Positions 36,501 through 51,500 of a stretch of DNA of 64,000 bases are shown in pieces (the stretch's first letter is position 1; every line of letters starts with the position of its first letter). The notes below the pieces were generated by a model. That model searched no databases, was not told the origin of the DNA, and saw nothing but the letters and a program-made list of their open reading frames with translations. Position numbers and translations under genes: made by a program. Source of the DNA: Notospermus geniculatus (Eukaryota > Nemertea > Pilidiophora > Heteronemertea > Lineidae); the NCBI GenBank assembly GCA_002633025.1, contig NMRB01000149.1, positions 502,049 through 566,048 of the forward strand, read 5' to 3'.

Positions 36501-39500
36501 CTCTCAATGACACAAGGACAGAAAGTTTGGCTGTCAGACAATCTGTCAGCAGACAATACGTCGCCGGGCAATACATCCCCAGACAATAAGTCCGCATGGA
36601 CAATTCGTCCCCGGACATTTCTACCTGGACAATTCATCCCATAGGACAATTCATCCCTCTTGACGAACTGCCCTCTAACCAGAAAGTTTTTCCTCGTTGG
36701 AGGGTGTCCAAGTTGTGGTAAAAGCCTACTTACTAAACTAAGGCGATGGTATTCATCTGTTAGGGCTTTTAATTCGATATTTTCCCGTTCCATTTTCTGG
36801 TACCTGAAGGAAGCAACAAAACATCAGCATTCGATGGAACCTCTCTATAAAGAGCCGCATTTGACTGAGAGATGCAGTCCGTAATTGAGAAGGGTCCTGA
36901 TTACAGACGTCAAAACGAACATATCTGATGGATTTGGAGTGGTGATCTCCAGATAGAGGAGAAAAGGGAGGCTCCGCTGGCAGGAAAAGGAGAGTACAGG
37001 GGACATGATTCTAGCCTTTAATGAAAAGATCCCTTACTTCACACTCAGAAGTTCCAGCTCCTGGGAGAGATCACCAACTTTAGCCACCATTTTCCTTGAT
37101 TTCTTTTCTTCTACTTCTAAACGTTCTGCTGCACTCGATTCAACCTGTCGTACATGGTCTTCTAGCATGTGTACCCTAGAAAGACATTGGAAATGAGGAG
37201 TCAAAACTAAGTTAAGTTGAATGTCATCCTGGATGAAACTCTGCCCCGAGATAAAGCCTGCATGATCAATGAGAGTCAACCTCTCTGCTGCGGAGGTTAC
37301 ATACAGATGTAGTTGTTCCCATACAGCCACTAGGCCTATGACAGGCCGAACAATACCATTTTGTAAGAACTGCTGTGATTGTCTTGTGGGACAATTACCG
37401 TACCTAACCCATCAAAACAGGCTCCAGTTTCTCAAAAACAAAGTCAAAATTTTCGGAAAAGTACCTCATCATGGAGTCCATCAAACGATTTCCTCATTAG
37501 TTGCTGTCAAACAGAGTAAATAATTCCCTGAACTGACAGACGAAGCATGTGGAGTTTTTTCATAGTTCGCTTTAAAACGGCATAATGCACTGCGATGACG
37601 TCAAGATGAGAAAAATTATCCTATCAGAAATACACAGGCCTAGGCAGCATATGCCAAGTCCACCCTATGACTCATGCCCGATTCATAACAAAAAAGAATC
37701 GTACGCAGATAGATTACAGTACACACGCATTAGAAAAGGGAGGCACCAGGAAAGACCAGCTGTTGCGGGCAGGATGATTCACAGACACACTGAATGGTGC
37801 TGCCACTAGGTGGCCAAAACTGGAACTAAGAATACTTCCTTGAAATTGGCCAACCATCAAGTCTTGGTATGCAAAACCTATCATGCATACAAGCCTACAT
37901 CTTACTGACACAATTCAATTCTTTGCCTATATGCAAAACACTAAATGCACAATAAACAGCATGTCGAAACTCGCATGTTTGCCCTCAGAACACTATTAGC
38001 ATGACACAGTAAAGCTCTTTGTTTGGGTTTCCCCTCGGGACACAACTTGATCCCGCACACAGCCAAACACTTTATGTACATTTTTATTAATGTGAGAATA
38101 TTCTATTTAATATTTGTACAGTTGTAAAATATCAAGAAGATCTGGGTCTTTGGAAGGAATGTCCTTGCAATATAGGCAACATGACAGGGGTCTTTTCCTA
38201 TGAAAATGGGTATTTTCCCATGATTTTAACATGCCAAGAAGGGGTTTGATTCAACCATATGGGAGATTTTTTGTGCTGATTTTGAGTCTACAATAAGAGG
38301 CAGATTATGGCATTCACACTGTTTGGGTGTTGGCCTCGAAAGTCAACCATGTGTTGGGGTAGGCCTATAACTGTCAAAGCCTATTCACCCCCTTAGAACA
38401 GGGTCTAACATTTCCTCGTCATATCTTTTCTGATGAGGGAGCAGTGGAGCCGAGTGAAATGACCTGGATCTCAAGAAGAGCCAATTCCAGCTACACTCCT
38501 TTCGCAGTGTCTTCTCACTCGTACCTATCGTTCATAGACACTGCTTACAATGGCCCGATCCCCGCCGATTTACCACTAGAGGGCGTTTGCGTAACTAACG
38601 AAATACATGAAACATTTTCTGATTGGTTCAATGTCAGCGTCCTTGACAACCACGGCAGACTGGTCACTCGTCGGAAAGCATTTTATATGGGACAGTTGCA
38701 TTATGACGTAGCACGACTAGTCTACAACAACAGCAATGGCTGCCCCCCGCCGTGTCCAGTATGCAGTGTCACTTTGCACTTTTCAGTGTTTAGCTCAGTG
38801 CCTTTTTTGTTTTGAAACATCGCTAAAGAAGTGGATAACGGCGCTCTATACGAGATTATTCTGTTTGTAGTGATTGATCTTGTTGAACAGGCCGAAGCTG
38901 GGAGCAACGCCGGCGCTGTTTCCCGCGCTATTTGGCCGCTGACTAGTGCTGCCACCATGCGGTAAATCGGCGGGGATCGGGCCATTGTAAGCAGTGTCTA
39001 TGAACGATAGGTACGAGTGAGAAGACACTGCGAAAGGAGTGTAATTCCAGCAGAAAGCAGTCCAGCTGCCAATAAGGTAATCATTGACAAGGATGCATCC
39101 CATAAATTTGACATTAAATCAGCTGATAGATCATCTCCAATGATGACACACCTGGATTACGCATAGGTCAGCGCCATACAATGACATTATACAGCCGATG
39201 CATGGTGTACAGAAATGAACTTGGCACAGCTGGTTTCCAGGAACAGCTTCCAAATGATAGACAAAGTGCATTATGATAGACAACTGGGGCACTCCATGGC
39301 GACAGTTTAGAATGCCACTGGTAGATAAGCGTGGTAGATAAGCGTGGTTATCGCTCCAGGGTAGGAGCCCACGGGAGTGTTTTGACAGGTGGTTCGTTGG
39401 CTTTGTCACCACGTATAAACAGCGATACATAGAGAACTCCTGAACTTACCTACAGCTAAAGCATTATGAGAGCCAACGACAGTTTTCTTGTGCAAGTTGG

Positions 39501-42500
39501 CTCTCAATGGGCAAACGACCATTGACAATGAGACAAACAACTGCCCAAGTTTTCAACAGTGGAGCTGCCCACAGACAGCCAATTTGTGTGAAAAAACTCT
39601 CACGCAGTGTGGAACCTCTCAGGCACAGCAGTGACATTCAATGCAACTGGATGACCACCATCATGATCACTAACCCAGGAAAGAGACCACAGGAGTGTTT
39701 CAACAGGTCACCAATCGGTATCAGCCAGGCACAGATCCAGAGGGGGGGGGGCGCACCTCCCCTTTTAGCCAACAAATCTGTAAAATTGACCGTGAAAATC
39801 TGGAATTGGGTGCAAATTTCAATGTTCCTAGCACAGGGCGCCCTGTCTTTTCAGAAATCTTGGATCCATGCCTGTCATCATCAACCCTGGTATCAAGAGA
39901 TCCAGCAATAATTCTTCACAACTTACCTGTCACATAGCGCAGCATTTTCTTCTTTCAGTTTATAAGCTTTATGGTCACTCTTCAGTTGATTATCAGACAA
40001 ATCTCGGATCTCTCCTGCAAATTTTTCTTCTAATTTTTTTACCTGCAAGCAAGGGAGAATTAGATTATGACATGTTTATCGTAACAAATGTCAGTATCAT
40101 TCAGAGGCTTGCCACAATGAGCTGGAAATCCTGATGACTACATGTATGATTGGGAGTTTTCTACTAAGGCTACGAACTCCGAAATCATTTCAAAGACTTC
40201 TTCCTCCCACTGCAGGGTTTTTTTATCTCACTCCTCTTCATCCACACTTGCACAAATGTTACGTGTGAGTGTATGAAGAGGAGCCAGACTGAAGCCCTGC
40301 TATGGGAGGATGAATGACTTGGAGATGGCTTCATAACAAAAATCAAACTATGGCAAAATGGTCCAATACATATTGAACAATCTGTCCATTCCATACTGGC
40401 GTCATCAGTCGTGGTACTTAGTATGAATAAAGGATCAATGTAATGAATTTTTAATCAGTACCAGCTGTACTTCTGATAAATTAACCAAGACTACAGCCAA
40501 CCATTTCCGTCCTTATCAGAATCTCACGAGTAATTCATCATTTAAATTGGCATATTCAGCCACCCTGGATCCAATGTTGTTTATTTAGCTTTGGTGGTAA
40601 CCATGACAACCCGATTATTTATTTACCTGGTCTGATATTTGCAGAATGCCCTCCTGATAAAAATCTGCCTCAGTCAGACTGTTTCTTCGACTGTTGTTTG
40701 CAGAGTTAAGTAGGTGTCTGAAAAATTGGAAAGAAAAAAGTCAAGAGTGAATCTGGATACAAGGCACCACTCACTTTTAAGGCCTGTTTCCAGATGACAC
40801 AATGCCATATGAACAAGCAAACGCTTTGGTTTTTGCGTTGCACAGCTTCGATCGTCTGCCAATTTACATGTATGAACTCAATCAGATTCAGATCTAAACA
40901 GATCCAAGGTTTTCGTGATTCATATCAAGTCATATGCTGCGTGCCATATGCAGTAAACTACCAAGCCATTGAATTCATTCATTTTCATAAGCAGGCCTAT
41001 CAACGATCTATTTGATCAAATCGTTCAGTAAAAGCTCATCTGCTGACCTTATCAATGCCAAGCTGATTATCGTATATCAAATTCACCACTACAGCATGAA
41101 CCCCAAGATCATTCCATCATCAATATTCAATCAAATACAAAATTGATTGCCATTCCAATGCTCCCTCGATATCACTCAACTAATGAGGTAAACACCGTGG
41201 GAGTGCAATCAAGGGAGACTAGATGGGGAGGGGAACGTGTTGGAATACTCACGTTGCAGAGGCCGCTGAGGAAAGTCGCGAGACTTTGGCCACAGGGCTG
41301 TAAAGGTAGAAAGAAGTAATGGATGAGAAGAGCTATGTATTCAGACCAAGTACATTTCAAAATAGACTGCTGGTGATGAGACAGCTGTGGGGATTGTCTG
41401 AAAGGAAACAGAGAGGGACATGTTTTGTCATCAAATTAAACATTAAAGAATGCATACAACTTCAGCTATCATAACTATTAAAAGCCATGGGCCTGAATTG
41501 GCATAGTCAGGAATTCGATCAAAAATTTGGCTGTGAGGAACAGGCTTACATGTGACACAGAGGTCCACAGGTAGAACGAAAGGGAAAGGGTTAATTTTTA
41601 GTTTATCCAATTTTTAGTTTATCCTCAGTATTCCCATTAAAATATTGCAGTCTTTTTCTCAAGCAGACCTGATGTATAGATATCATAGATGTACATGTAC
41701 ATATGCCCATGGGCAAACTTGGCAGTTTTATTCCAAGCAGATCACACGATGAAGATTTGGCAAAGTCCCTAATCCCAATGAAGAAAACAAGTCCTTGGAG
41801 GTCAAGCCTGGGCGAAATCCTAAACCAAGAAGGCATATTACCCAATAATCTTATCTTAAGGCCTCAGTGAACCACAAATTTCCCTTCTTAGGTGTTGGCC
41901 TCCAATGTTAAGCACTGAGCTCTATACCACAATGACCAAATATGGAGTTGTGCTAACGACCACACTGGCCATTGTCCTTCATTCTTCTAATTAACATCCC
42001 CTCACAGGAAATGTGAGATCACGGGGAGAAATCTTTGTTGACAGTGCACATAATGTTCATATGTTTTATACCAGGAAACCATTATTTACATGAGATCAAT
42101 ACCTGTGTCTATAGGCCTACACAATACGCTGGACAAAGTCCTATCTGCTCGAGGAAATGAACGCCAGGTGTGCTCAAGTATATTCCGAGGCATAGGCTGA
42201 CTTTTTATCAACAAAGTTTAGATTTCTTCTATAATCAAATGGCAAATTTTGTTGCGCAGATCATAGTTGTGCCTGGAAATTTTTTGACAGCAAAATCTAT
42301 GATTTTGAGCAATTGATTTCATTGTTGAAAGTGGTGCATTGGTAAATAAACTACACTACAAGTATTCATCATGCACGCATGTATAGAGAGGTTCTTCACA
42401 AACGTAACAACTGACTGCAAAGAATCGGCCATGTTGACTGTCAAATGGCCGAAGTTGACGTCAAAACTGTCAGGCGTCGACATTCTTACGTTATGACTGT

Positions 42501-45500
42501 GTGTTGACGTTGTGTTCAAGCTGTGATGTTGCCTGACATTTTGACAGCCAATATGGCGTCCTTCTGTCGTCATGGAAATATGACATCACATGACGAACCT
42601 CTATTAAGAAGACAGAAGAACAAGTAGATTATAAGATATTCTATGTGAGGAAATGATGAGGTTGTTGATAGTTTGGTTAAGATCCTGTGGATACAGATGA
42701 CTACAGGGGCATCTTAGCTGTCATCGGGAGGAGGTGCCTCGTCCAGACAGGTCATTCTGCCACCTGTGGCCACTGACAATCAGTGTCTAAACATAGAACT
42801 TGTGTTGGAATCGTAAACAGATGAGTGTGTACATGTAGGCTGGATTGATTGTATGACAATACATGTACAATTTTGAAGGGACCAGGTGGCATTATACTAA
42901 GAACCGCCTTCCCAAGACAGCTTAGAGTAAGTTGACACCTAAAACTAACTACATTGTCCTGGGAGAGAAGAACGTCCACAGAGTAGGGTCATGACGATTT
43001 TTATTGACAGTGAGAAGATGGACGTTTGGGTCAAGATTTACAGCATCAGGAGTGCTCAATCATGTTGTCACCCAGTACCTCTCTTGATAATCTACACTCT
43101 CCCACCCAGTACCTCTCTTGATAATCTACACTCTCCCACCCAGTACCTCTCTTGATAATCTACACTCTCCCAGAGGTTCACCCCCCCCCCTCCCAACTTT
43201 TACTCCCGACATCATCCACAGATCCACATTTTACGCCAAACACAATAGATTTCATCACCACTACAAGGCAAGAGGTGATAGACTGGTTCCCATCTTTGTT
43301 GCACCTACGAATCCGCGGCCCTCCCACCTTCAACATGGGTTTGTAGGCGGCAAAGATAGGACCCAATCTGAAGAGGAGAGAATCCACATTGTCATGACCC
43401 CCTCTATTGGAGAATGAGTGAGTGAAATCAGTCACAATATTGTTAGTGCATTCACTTGAAGCCGAGAAAACAATACATATACTTGATACGGTATTTGGGA
43501 GTACAGTGATCATCCATTGGCCAAGAGTTAAGATGGCTTTCCATTGGATAAGGTCAGGTGTTAATGAATGCAATCCTTCATGCAGGGACGTTACATCAAA
43601 CCTAATAACTAATCCAATTTTTCGGTACTCTTTCTAGACTTATTTAACACGACGTTTCCACCAGTGTTCCCTGGTCGTTGATAAGTGTACAACTGTGATT
43701 ATTGTCAGGTGTACAACAGTTGTACACTTGACAACGACCGGGGAACACTGGTGGAAACGTTGTGTTAAATAAATCTAGAAAGAGTAGCCAAAAAATTGGA
43801 TTAATTATCCTAAAACCTTTCCAAAATGCCATTTCAAGCAGTACATCACACCTTTCCTAGAAAGAGGTTTGATTTTGGAATGACATCAGGAAGGACATGT
43901 TGGGTAAACCCTGAACACCCCAAACCAGGATATGGGCTGCATGTCATCCTACACTATGTAGGTGGACAAGACAAGGAACTTTCAACCCAAACAAAGGAAC
44001 ACTACGAATGGTACCTGTTCTGTGTTAGGTTCAGGACAGGGCAGCCCACAATGCCAAATTTGGAAGAGAACAGTTAGTTCATTAGAAATGTGGGATTTTA
44101 AGGAGGGGACTCAGCACCTCACACAGTTTGAAGGGACATGACTACTGGTTCCTCAGTTATGTTTGATATTTTTTATCCTCATTACTGTTGGGGCATGTCA
44201 TCACTCAGCCAGACAGCTTTATTTAACCCACTGACTGCCAGCTGTACTGGTAGTTGCACACACCTCTGACGTGAACTATCTGTATCATGGAGATAGCCAG
44301 GAAGTCACAGTGTCATTGGCAGTCAACATGATATAGATAGTGAATTCATCATTACGGTACTCACAAGTTTTTATAAAAGAAATAGCTGGGATAAACTTCA
44401 TGTGTCATGAAAAGGTCGAGGAAGTTGTTTTCAAATCTGAAGTTCTGATGGAATTCCCAGATTGACAGATTATGACTATTTAGTCTAAGGAACCATGTAG
44501 CCTATGGTACATTAAGTCTGTCTCATCCAAAGTTGATAGATGGTCACCAAGCAACGAGGTATCACCATGTACACTGATGTATGGTAACTACTGTCATCTT
44601 GGGGTGAGAAGTGGGTTAGAAAGCCCATTTTTCACCTTGCCCAATGAACAACCAACAACACAAAGAGGGAAATCCTATGATATCAAGTCGGTGTCTCCAT
44701 CCAGCATGACATCATGATTGAGTCAAGTCATCTTCAGTTAATCAGTGGTTCCTTTTGGACTCACTTTATACAATGTCACCACACACCACCAGGGAGCGTA
44801 GCTGCACCAAGTTGTCAAGATTTGACATCAGTATTATAACCAGCATCAGTTTCGTATCTAACTTGTATCATCGTCAACTTGATATCATAGGATTTGCCCG
44901 AGATAGCACTCGTATATCACAATCACATGCTGTGCTTACTGAGATGGCGAATCTCTCCACGAATGGTTACTGCAACAAATAGAGTTTAATTCATTACTTC
45001 ACCATTAAAAACTACAGGGAATCTTTAACACCATTGCTGTGCATGACCGTGGTACAATGCATTGGACATGAAACACTGTACAAAGAAACATAGTAAAGTG
45101 CAATGAGTGAAAGGTTTGAGTTCACAAATAACGATAATTTCCTTCTTGTACACACTATGAAATGCAAAGCAAAGTGTTATAAGACAAAGGGACTGATATC
45201 TCTGTATGTATAAGGGTACACACTTTCCATCTACTGTCTAATGAGAAAGGATTTGTTAGTAGATATCTTGGAAGAAGTGAAGGAAGACGTACTAGAATCA
45301 CCATTGCATTTGAAGTCTCACAAATGATATAATGAAGTGTCAAATATATAGAGGAGAAAAGAAATGAAAAAGATTTGAAGCACAAGTAATGGGAAGGAAA
45401 GAAGATACAGATATGCCTTGTCAACCACATTCCCTCTTGGGTACCAAGTATTTGATTTGAATTCCCAACAAGCAGGCTCCACTGCTGAATCCTCAAGTCA

Positions 45501-48500
45501 AGGACCGTTTTGACGGGTGTTTTTATCACCGTGATACGGTAATCGCCACTTTTTTAACGCTCAGTAAAAATGGATATCGCTCCATAGGTCGATCAACTGT
45601 TTTCACTAGCTGATTTATCGCTGCGAGTAGCAACATGAGCAACATCCCTTGCGACAAAATAGGCATGTGAAGACATGGCTTTTTGGCACTACAGCGATAG
45701 GCATCGCTCGTGGCTTTTCTGTCATTTTCACTGTCGATCTGAAGAGCAATATCGCATTTCGCCGCAATAGATGTTTTCACCAGAGATTTCATCGCCGAAG
45801 CGTAATAGTGATTTCCCGCCGACGAGTTTTACCATGGCTATTTTCTCTCGCTGGCGATGTCACCTGCTGTTGGCGTTTTTACGGGTGTTTTGGATGCAAT
45901 ATTGCCAACAGCGTTAAAATCGCCGTGATAAAAACACCCGTCAAAACAGCCCTTCAGGCTTCATCATCAAGACCTTGAGTCAGATACAGTTCATGGTTAT
46001 CAATGCAAGGGAAGAATATACCAAGAGGACATATGGTTGACAAGGCAAGGAAACCTACCGGAAACAGTTGTAATGGTAATTGTGAAACACAGAAGACATA
46101 CATAGTCACAGATATAACATTATATGAATACACACATCAGCATATGGACCCAAACCAATGGCAAGGAAACTTTTAACTTAAGCGGAAAGCTTACCGCGAC
46201 ATTGACCCAAACTAGCCACACGCAGTTCAGCAATCCAAAGCAGTAGGTTTTCCTTCACCGACTAGCTATAGCCCACTTTTAAATCACAGCACAGTACACG
46301 GCAGTAATTGCCATGTTTATCCGAGTGAATCACTGACAGAAAAGATCCACAAAATTTCTCCAATACAAACTATATACTCAAGCTTAGTCATGTCACAACA
46401 GAAAGGGTGACTCAAAAGAAAAGGCAACGAGGCCTAGTAAACTTATCTAGTTTTCAATTGGATATACGTAGAGTAATATTATAGTACAGGAAATGAATAA
46501 GAAGAAAAAAAATACCACTACAATGTATATGTAGGTCATAACTACGCTATACCTTGAATGTAAATCCGAATTTAATCCACCGGAGTCCAGCAAACTGAAC
46601 TGGCAAATCATATTCGCAATAATCAACTTGAAAAGCACCACTACACCACAAGCAAGGAAAACACAACATATACATAGTGTCTCAGAAGCGAAGGTTAGCT
46701 TGTGTTCCGTATAGAACATAATTCCAAGTAAGGGTTGGCGGATGGCACGCAATTTTCGTATCCTGGCTTGACGTAGCGAATGAAGCAACTCAGTGCGGTC
46801 TCATTGTTGAATTCTATGCCTACCAGTACAAAAATGTACTTGAACAAAGCATTTACAATAATATCATGGGTTTTTTCTGATGAAGTGCAGCAGAATCAAT
46901 CAGCTCTGTTCTAGACGCAGCTGTTTCCATATGCTGACCAGATTGGTACATGTACTTTGATAGCAGTTCTGGACAAAGCCTACATGATGAAAGCCTATGT
47001 CGATTGTAATGGGTGTGTCTTGTTCAAATACCACCAGTGCTACCCATACATGTCATTTTACAGAATTCATGGGTACAACAGCAATAGCGAGGCCATCATT
47101 GCTGGATGTGACCCTGGAAGGTCGCTGTACTAGCTACCACACAGTTTCATATCAGAAATGTGCTGCAATGCTTTGAAATGCAGCATCACGAGCCTTAAAC
47201 CCCCATTTCAAGTCCATGCCAAACCAGTGATCGGAAAAACAAGACTTTTTACAGCAATGTTTTGGGCTTCAAATACAGCTGTAGCCTGGGGGACTCCAGC
47301 TTTGGTGTTTCAACTACAGCTCAAGCCAACAGGAAATCCAGTTACCCTATGGTGCTTAAGCCCAATTTCCACTACAACAGATCCTGCTGTGGTTAGCGGT
47401 GGTGAGCAGTGTTGTTTTCACAGGGTTTTGGATAATCCTTTGATGGTGCTAAAATACATGGACTGTTGATTATCCCAATGCCTGAGAAAAATACTCACTT
47501 GCAGCAAGCAGTGGCAGAATCCGCTGCAGTGGAACTAGTTTCATGCTTCTGCAGTTTAGATGGAAGAAAATCCCCGGTAATTCGTTTTTTGTGTACTTTT
47601 GAGAAGGAATGGCATGCACCAGTAAAGAAAGGGTTAAAATACAAGCCAGCAACTCATATTTCCCAGTCAAGCATCCAATAAGAAGTCACAAGCAACAGAA
47701 AATTACCAAAGCTACAAAATAAATGACTACATAGCAACATGATGCTGAGAAAAGAGAAAAGATCTGTACCAGCTGAGTCGTCTAGGGCGGTGCGCGGTCC
47801 AAGTTGCTCGTCGTTCACGGCGTGGTCTATTACTATCACTGTAGTGTGAGAGAGGAGAGAAACGTGTTGAGGGGCGCTATAGAGTGAGTCAAATTCAGGA
47901 TGGCAATTTTTACGTGATCTAAAATTGCCCGTGATGGGTGAAATCTACATTGTATGTAAACCAAACTGAGGTTCCTGCTCAGCAATATTTCTTGTAAACA
48001 GCAAATCATCTTGCCATCCTGAGGCTCCGGTAGAAGGAAAAGCAACACCCTACGAGAGATTCCTATTCTTGATAATGATAGTCATAAACGAGATAGTAAA
48101 ACAACACAGTAGTGGTTTAGGCAACACTTAAATTGTTGGACTATCAACACTTGCTATAGTCACTAAGACTAGGAAAAATCATCTAAAAAGTCATCTCGAA
48201 GTGACCATTAAATCCTGTGCATTGCTAATGCTAGTGATCAGCAGAAAGAAACATTTTCGCTAGAATGAAGCAGTGCATGACTTAACGACAGTGGGTAGAA
48301 TCTTTTGACCCATCCAGAATAGACTCCATAATCACATAAGCCCAAAGGCACAGACAGAGATAGCATTTGAAAACGCCCTTTGTTTTTCATATAGTGGGTG
48401 CCATGGCAAAATAATGCCTACATATAGCAGTACAATGAATCTGTGATATGTCGGATAGTCAATATAATTTTGCACAATACAAAGTTCAGATTCAATCTAT

Positions 48501-51500
48501 GCTTCATGAATATTGAGGTTGCGTTTCAGCAGTCTGATCATCTTTACAGAATATCAAGTTAGATACAAGTCGACTGTTGCCAACACCCCACAGTTATTTA
48601 TCTTACCCACTCAGTCTTATTACTCATTTATCTTTGATGACGCCCTGTGTGGCAAACAATCTCAAAGGGCAGGATGCATGTGGCACCGCCTTGATCAACA
48701 GGTGGAGTGGAGGCTGTTTCTTAGTTTGGTTTATAAGCTTTGGTTCTTGATCAATGAGGATCAACGGTTCAGTTTATCAACATCATCTACTTGAACAGCA
48801 CAGGTCGAACAAGCTGTATCGCTCATTCTACAGAAATCGCTAAATTGGACTATGCAGGTCAATCTGGCTTCCAATGTTGACAGTTACGGCGACCACTGTA
48901 AATCGAGCAATTGTCCCTCTCCCACCTCCACCATCATGTTGTGCACACTTTCAAACAGCTTTTGGCTGACCCTCATTGAACTCACCTTGCAGGGATTTTC
49001 AGACTCAGTTCATTTTCTTGACCGCTGAAGGAGGCGTCAGATTCGACTTCACCGTAGTCTTCAAAGTGTTCCTCCTCATCGGTCACTTCAAGGTCACGCC
49101 TGGAAAATACGGAGAAGGTCACTGGTTAGCAAGTGATTGCTGAACGAGCTGCTCCATGAGGTCACCAGAATGGCCTCTGGCGAGATTGGGGTAATTTACA
49201 GTCGGCCTACATTGTTTGATCACAAATTACAAGCAGTGTACTCATTTGGAACATCTGCATGAATCAAGGAGGGGGGGGGGTCATTCCCCAAGAGATACAG
49301 GGCATTCCCCAAGAGATACAGGGAACATGGAGCGATAAATAAAATACTCCCTCATCAGGCCATCACAGACACACGAGAAAAACACATCATGACAGCATTG
49401 AAGAATTCCGTGTCATGGATGGACTTAATCACTTCAGACACACAGACACGACAGAGTCAACAGCACAGAAACTCTGTTTTATCAATCATCCCATTGTGGC
49501 GCTGCCCTTCTCCAACTGATTTCTCCACCGGGCAAGCTACGCCCCCTCAGTATAAAAACATAACCACTGATGGTATCTTCCTGCACAATACATCAACAAT
49601 CAGCACTATCATTGCATTATTTCTCCATTATGTTCTTACTTTATGCTGCAGAATCGATCCCATGATGGGTGTCTCCCAGTTTCTATGGCGACCGGCCTGA
49701 AGCAGATCTCCCCACCTACTGATTGCTCTGGTAATCACTAATACTATAAATAAAGTGCTATGAAATCTGATATTTCAACCAATATCCAGAATTGTAAAGT
49801 AAGATGACAACAGTGCTTATCAAAATTCTGACAAGACAATGGGAACTCAATCGTGTGAATGTAAGAATTAATAGACAAGAAAATCACAATTCTGATGGTT
49901 CTGGTTTCTGACAATAAGGAACTATTTAACCTAGGAGCAGATACATTAGTAAAGAGCACATCAAATATATTTGTATAGGGTACAGTGTTCTAGCCAGGCC
50001 AGTTTCACAGGGCGGTACCACCTGTTCAAAATTCAGAGGTCATTTTACCACTGCGTTTTTTTACCGCCCTGTCTAAAAATGTAACTTGCAATGCATTTTC
50101 TAATTACACCACCCTGTTTGAATTTCACTCCCACCCTGTTTCAAAATCCACTGCCTTAAAAAATCATAGGAAAATGAAGTCATCCCACCTTGTTTGGAAA
50201 AATTTCTGGCTTGAACACTGTGTTACAAAATGAATGTGCCAAGACAACAGGAAGACAAGTCAGAATGGAAAATGTCTTTTGATTTTCCTTCAAATCATAT
50301 TTCTCAGTCAACTTTGAAGCCATTATAATTGGTACTGAGGCCATATGAACTTCCTTGGATATCGAGCTGACCTGATACGAAAGGGGCAAAACTAAAGGTG
50401 GGCCATTCTTTTCAATTCAAACATCACTTTATCATTTAATGACAACAATAATTTTCAGAAAACAACTCCGTTGGGAGAATGCTGCTATTTGAAATACTGC
50501 CCCCGCTCCAAAACCTCCAGTGAAGAATACCCTATTCTATCACTCCATCAGCCCGATGATGCATTACTACATCTACATGTAGATATAGCAATCAGGTTAA
50601 CGCCCACTGAGCCTGAGATCTCCGACCTGACGCAAGGCCATGGTTACCATGTAGAAGCCAATATTATCCACCATTGAAAGGATTGTTTACCCCGTTGCTA
50701 TGTAACCATCAACAACACAAGAAGCACACAGATAGTTTTTCAATTCCCAGAATGGTTTGTTAGTAGAGCTTGTGTGTATGAGGGCATAGCACTAATATCA
50801 ATGAATATTCCAACGATCAGATCCTGTTTAGAGCTGGAAACTTAGGAGTGGGGGATAACAACAACATAAAGCTCCGTTTCCGCTACATTGTTTCCTGCTA
50901 CGATTTGCGGTGAATGGCGCAGTTTTCACAGGAATTGGGATAATCAACACGCAAAATATTTAGCTAACCCATGGAAGGACTCTCAACGTCTGTCTGTCAG
51001 CCCAGAGGTTTGCTCAATAGATACAGTATGGTGTAGTCCATACAGCCAACATTGATAGCCATATAATAAGAGACAAAAAGTTTTTAAAACCCTGTGAAGA
51101 GCAAATGTTTCTGGGAAAAGACCCCTTCACCACCAACCGACTCCAGGTTGCATCTCAATTCGAATACAATTACTCACCACAAAGTAAGGCACAAAAATCG
51201 ACACACAAACTGATATAATACAGGAAGTCGAATTCCAGAGTTTAAGCTAAACTCTGGAACTCTGGAATTCGACTTCCTGTATTATATCGAATACCATTAC
51301 TGGTACCGGTACCGGTGGTACATGTATGTGAATACGAACCTTGCAAAAACTTCAGAGAGAGGTATAACCACAGCGCTGCTATCTGAGACAAGATATTTCA
51401 TAAGTCCAGCAGAGGCTGAATCCGTGGACATATTGTAATCCCAAAATAATGTGTTTTTACAGAACGCCATCCACAGTGCTACCAGTGGCTACATCATACG

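Noticed and set aside
36367-36793. 192- and 83-codon minus-strand ORFs
   Set aside because: They read through an intron; the flanking Rab11-FIP exons (36803-36734 and 36400-36266) explain the coding parts, and the middle is repeats of GACAAT/CATC type.
45649-45978. 109-codon ORF and its minus-strand partner
   Set aside because: Falls inside the 452-base TIR element and repeats its GCGAT motifs; not a transposase.
47470-47545. Possible small exon around 47503-47552 (minus)
   Set aside because: Splice-like signals exist, but entry and exit phases do not fit the flanking Rab11-FIP exons in the protein-like frame (KHETSSTAADSATACC).
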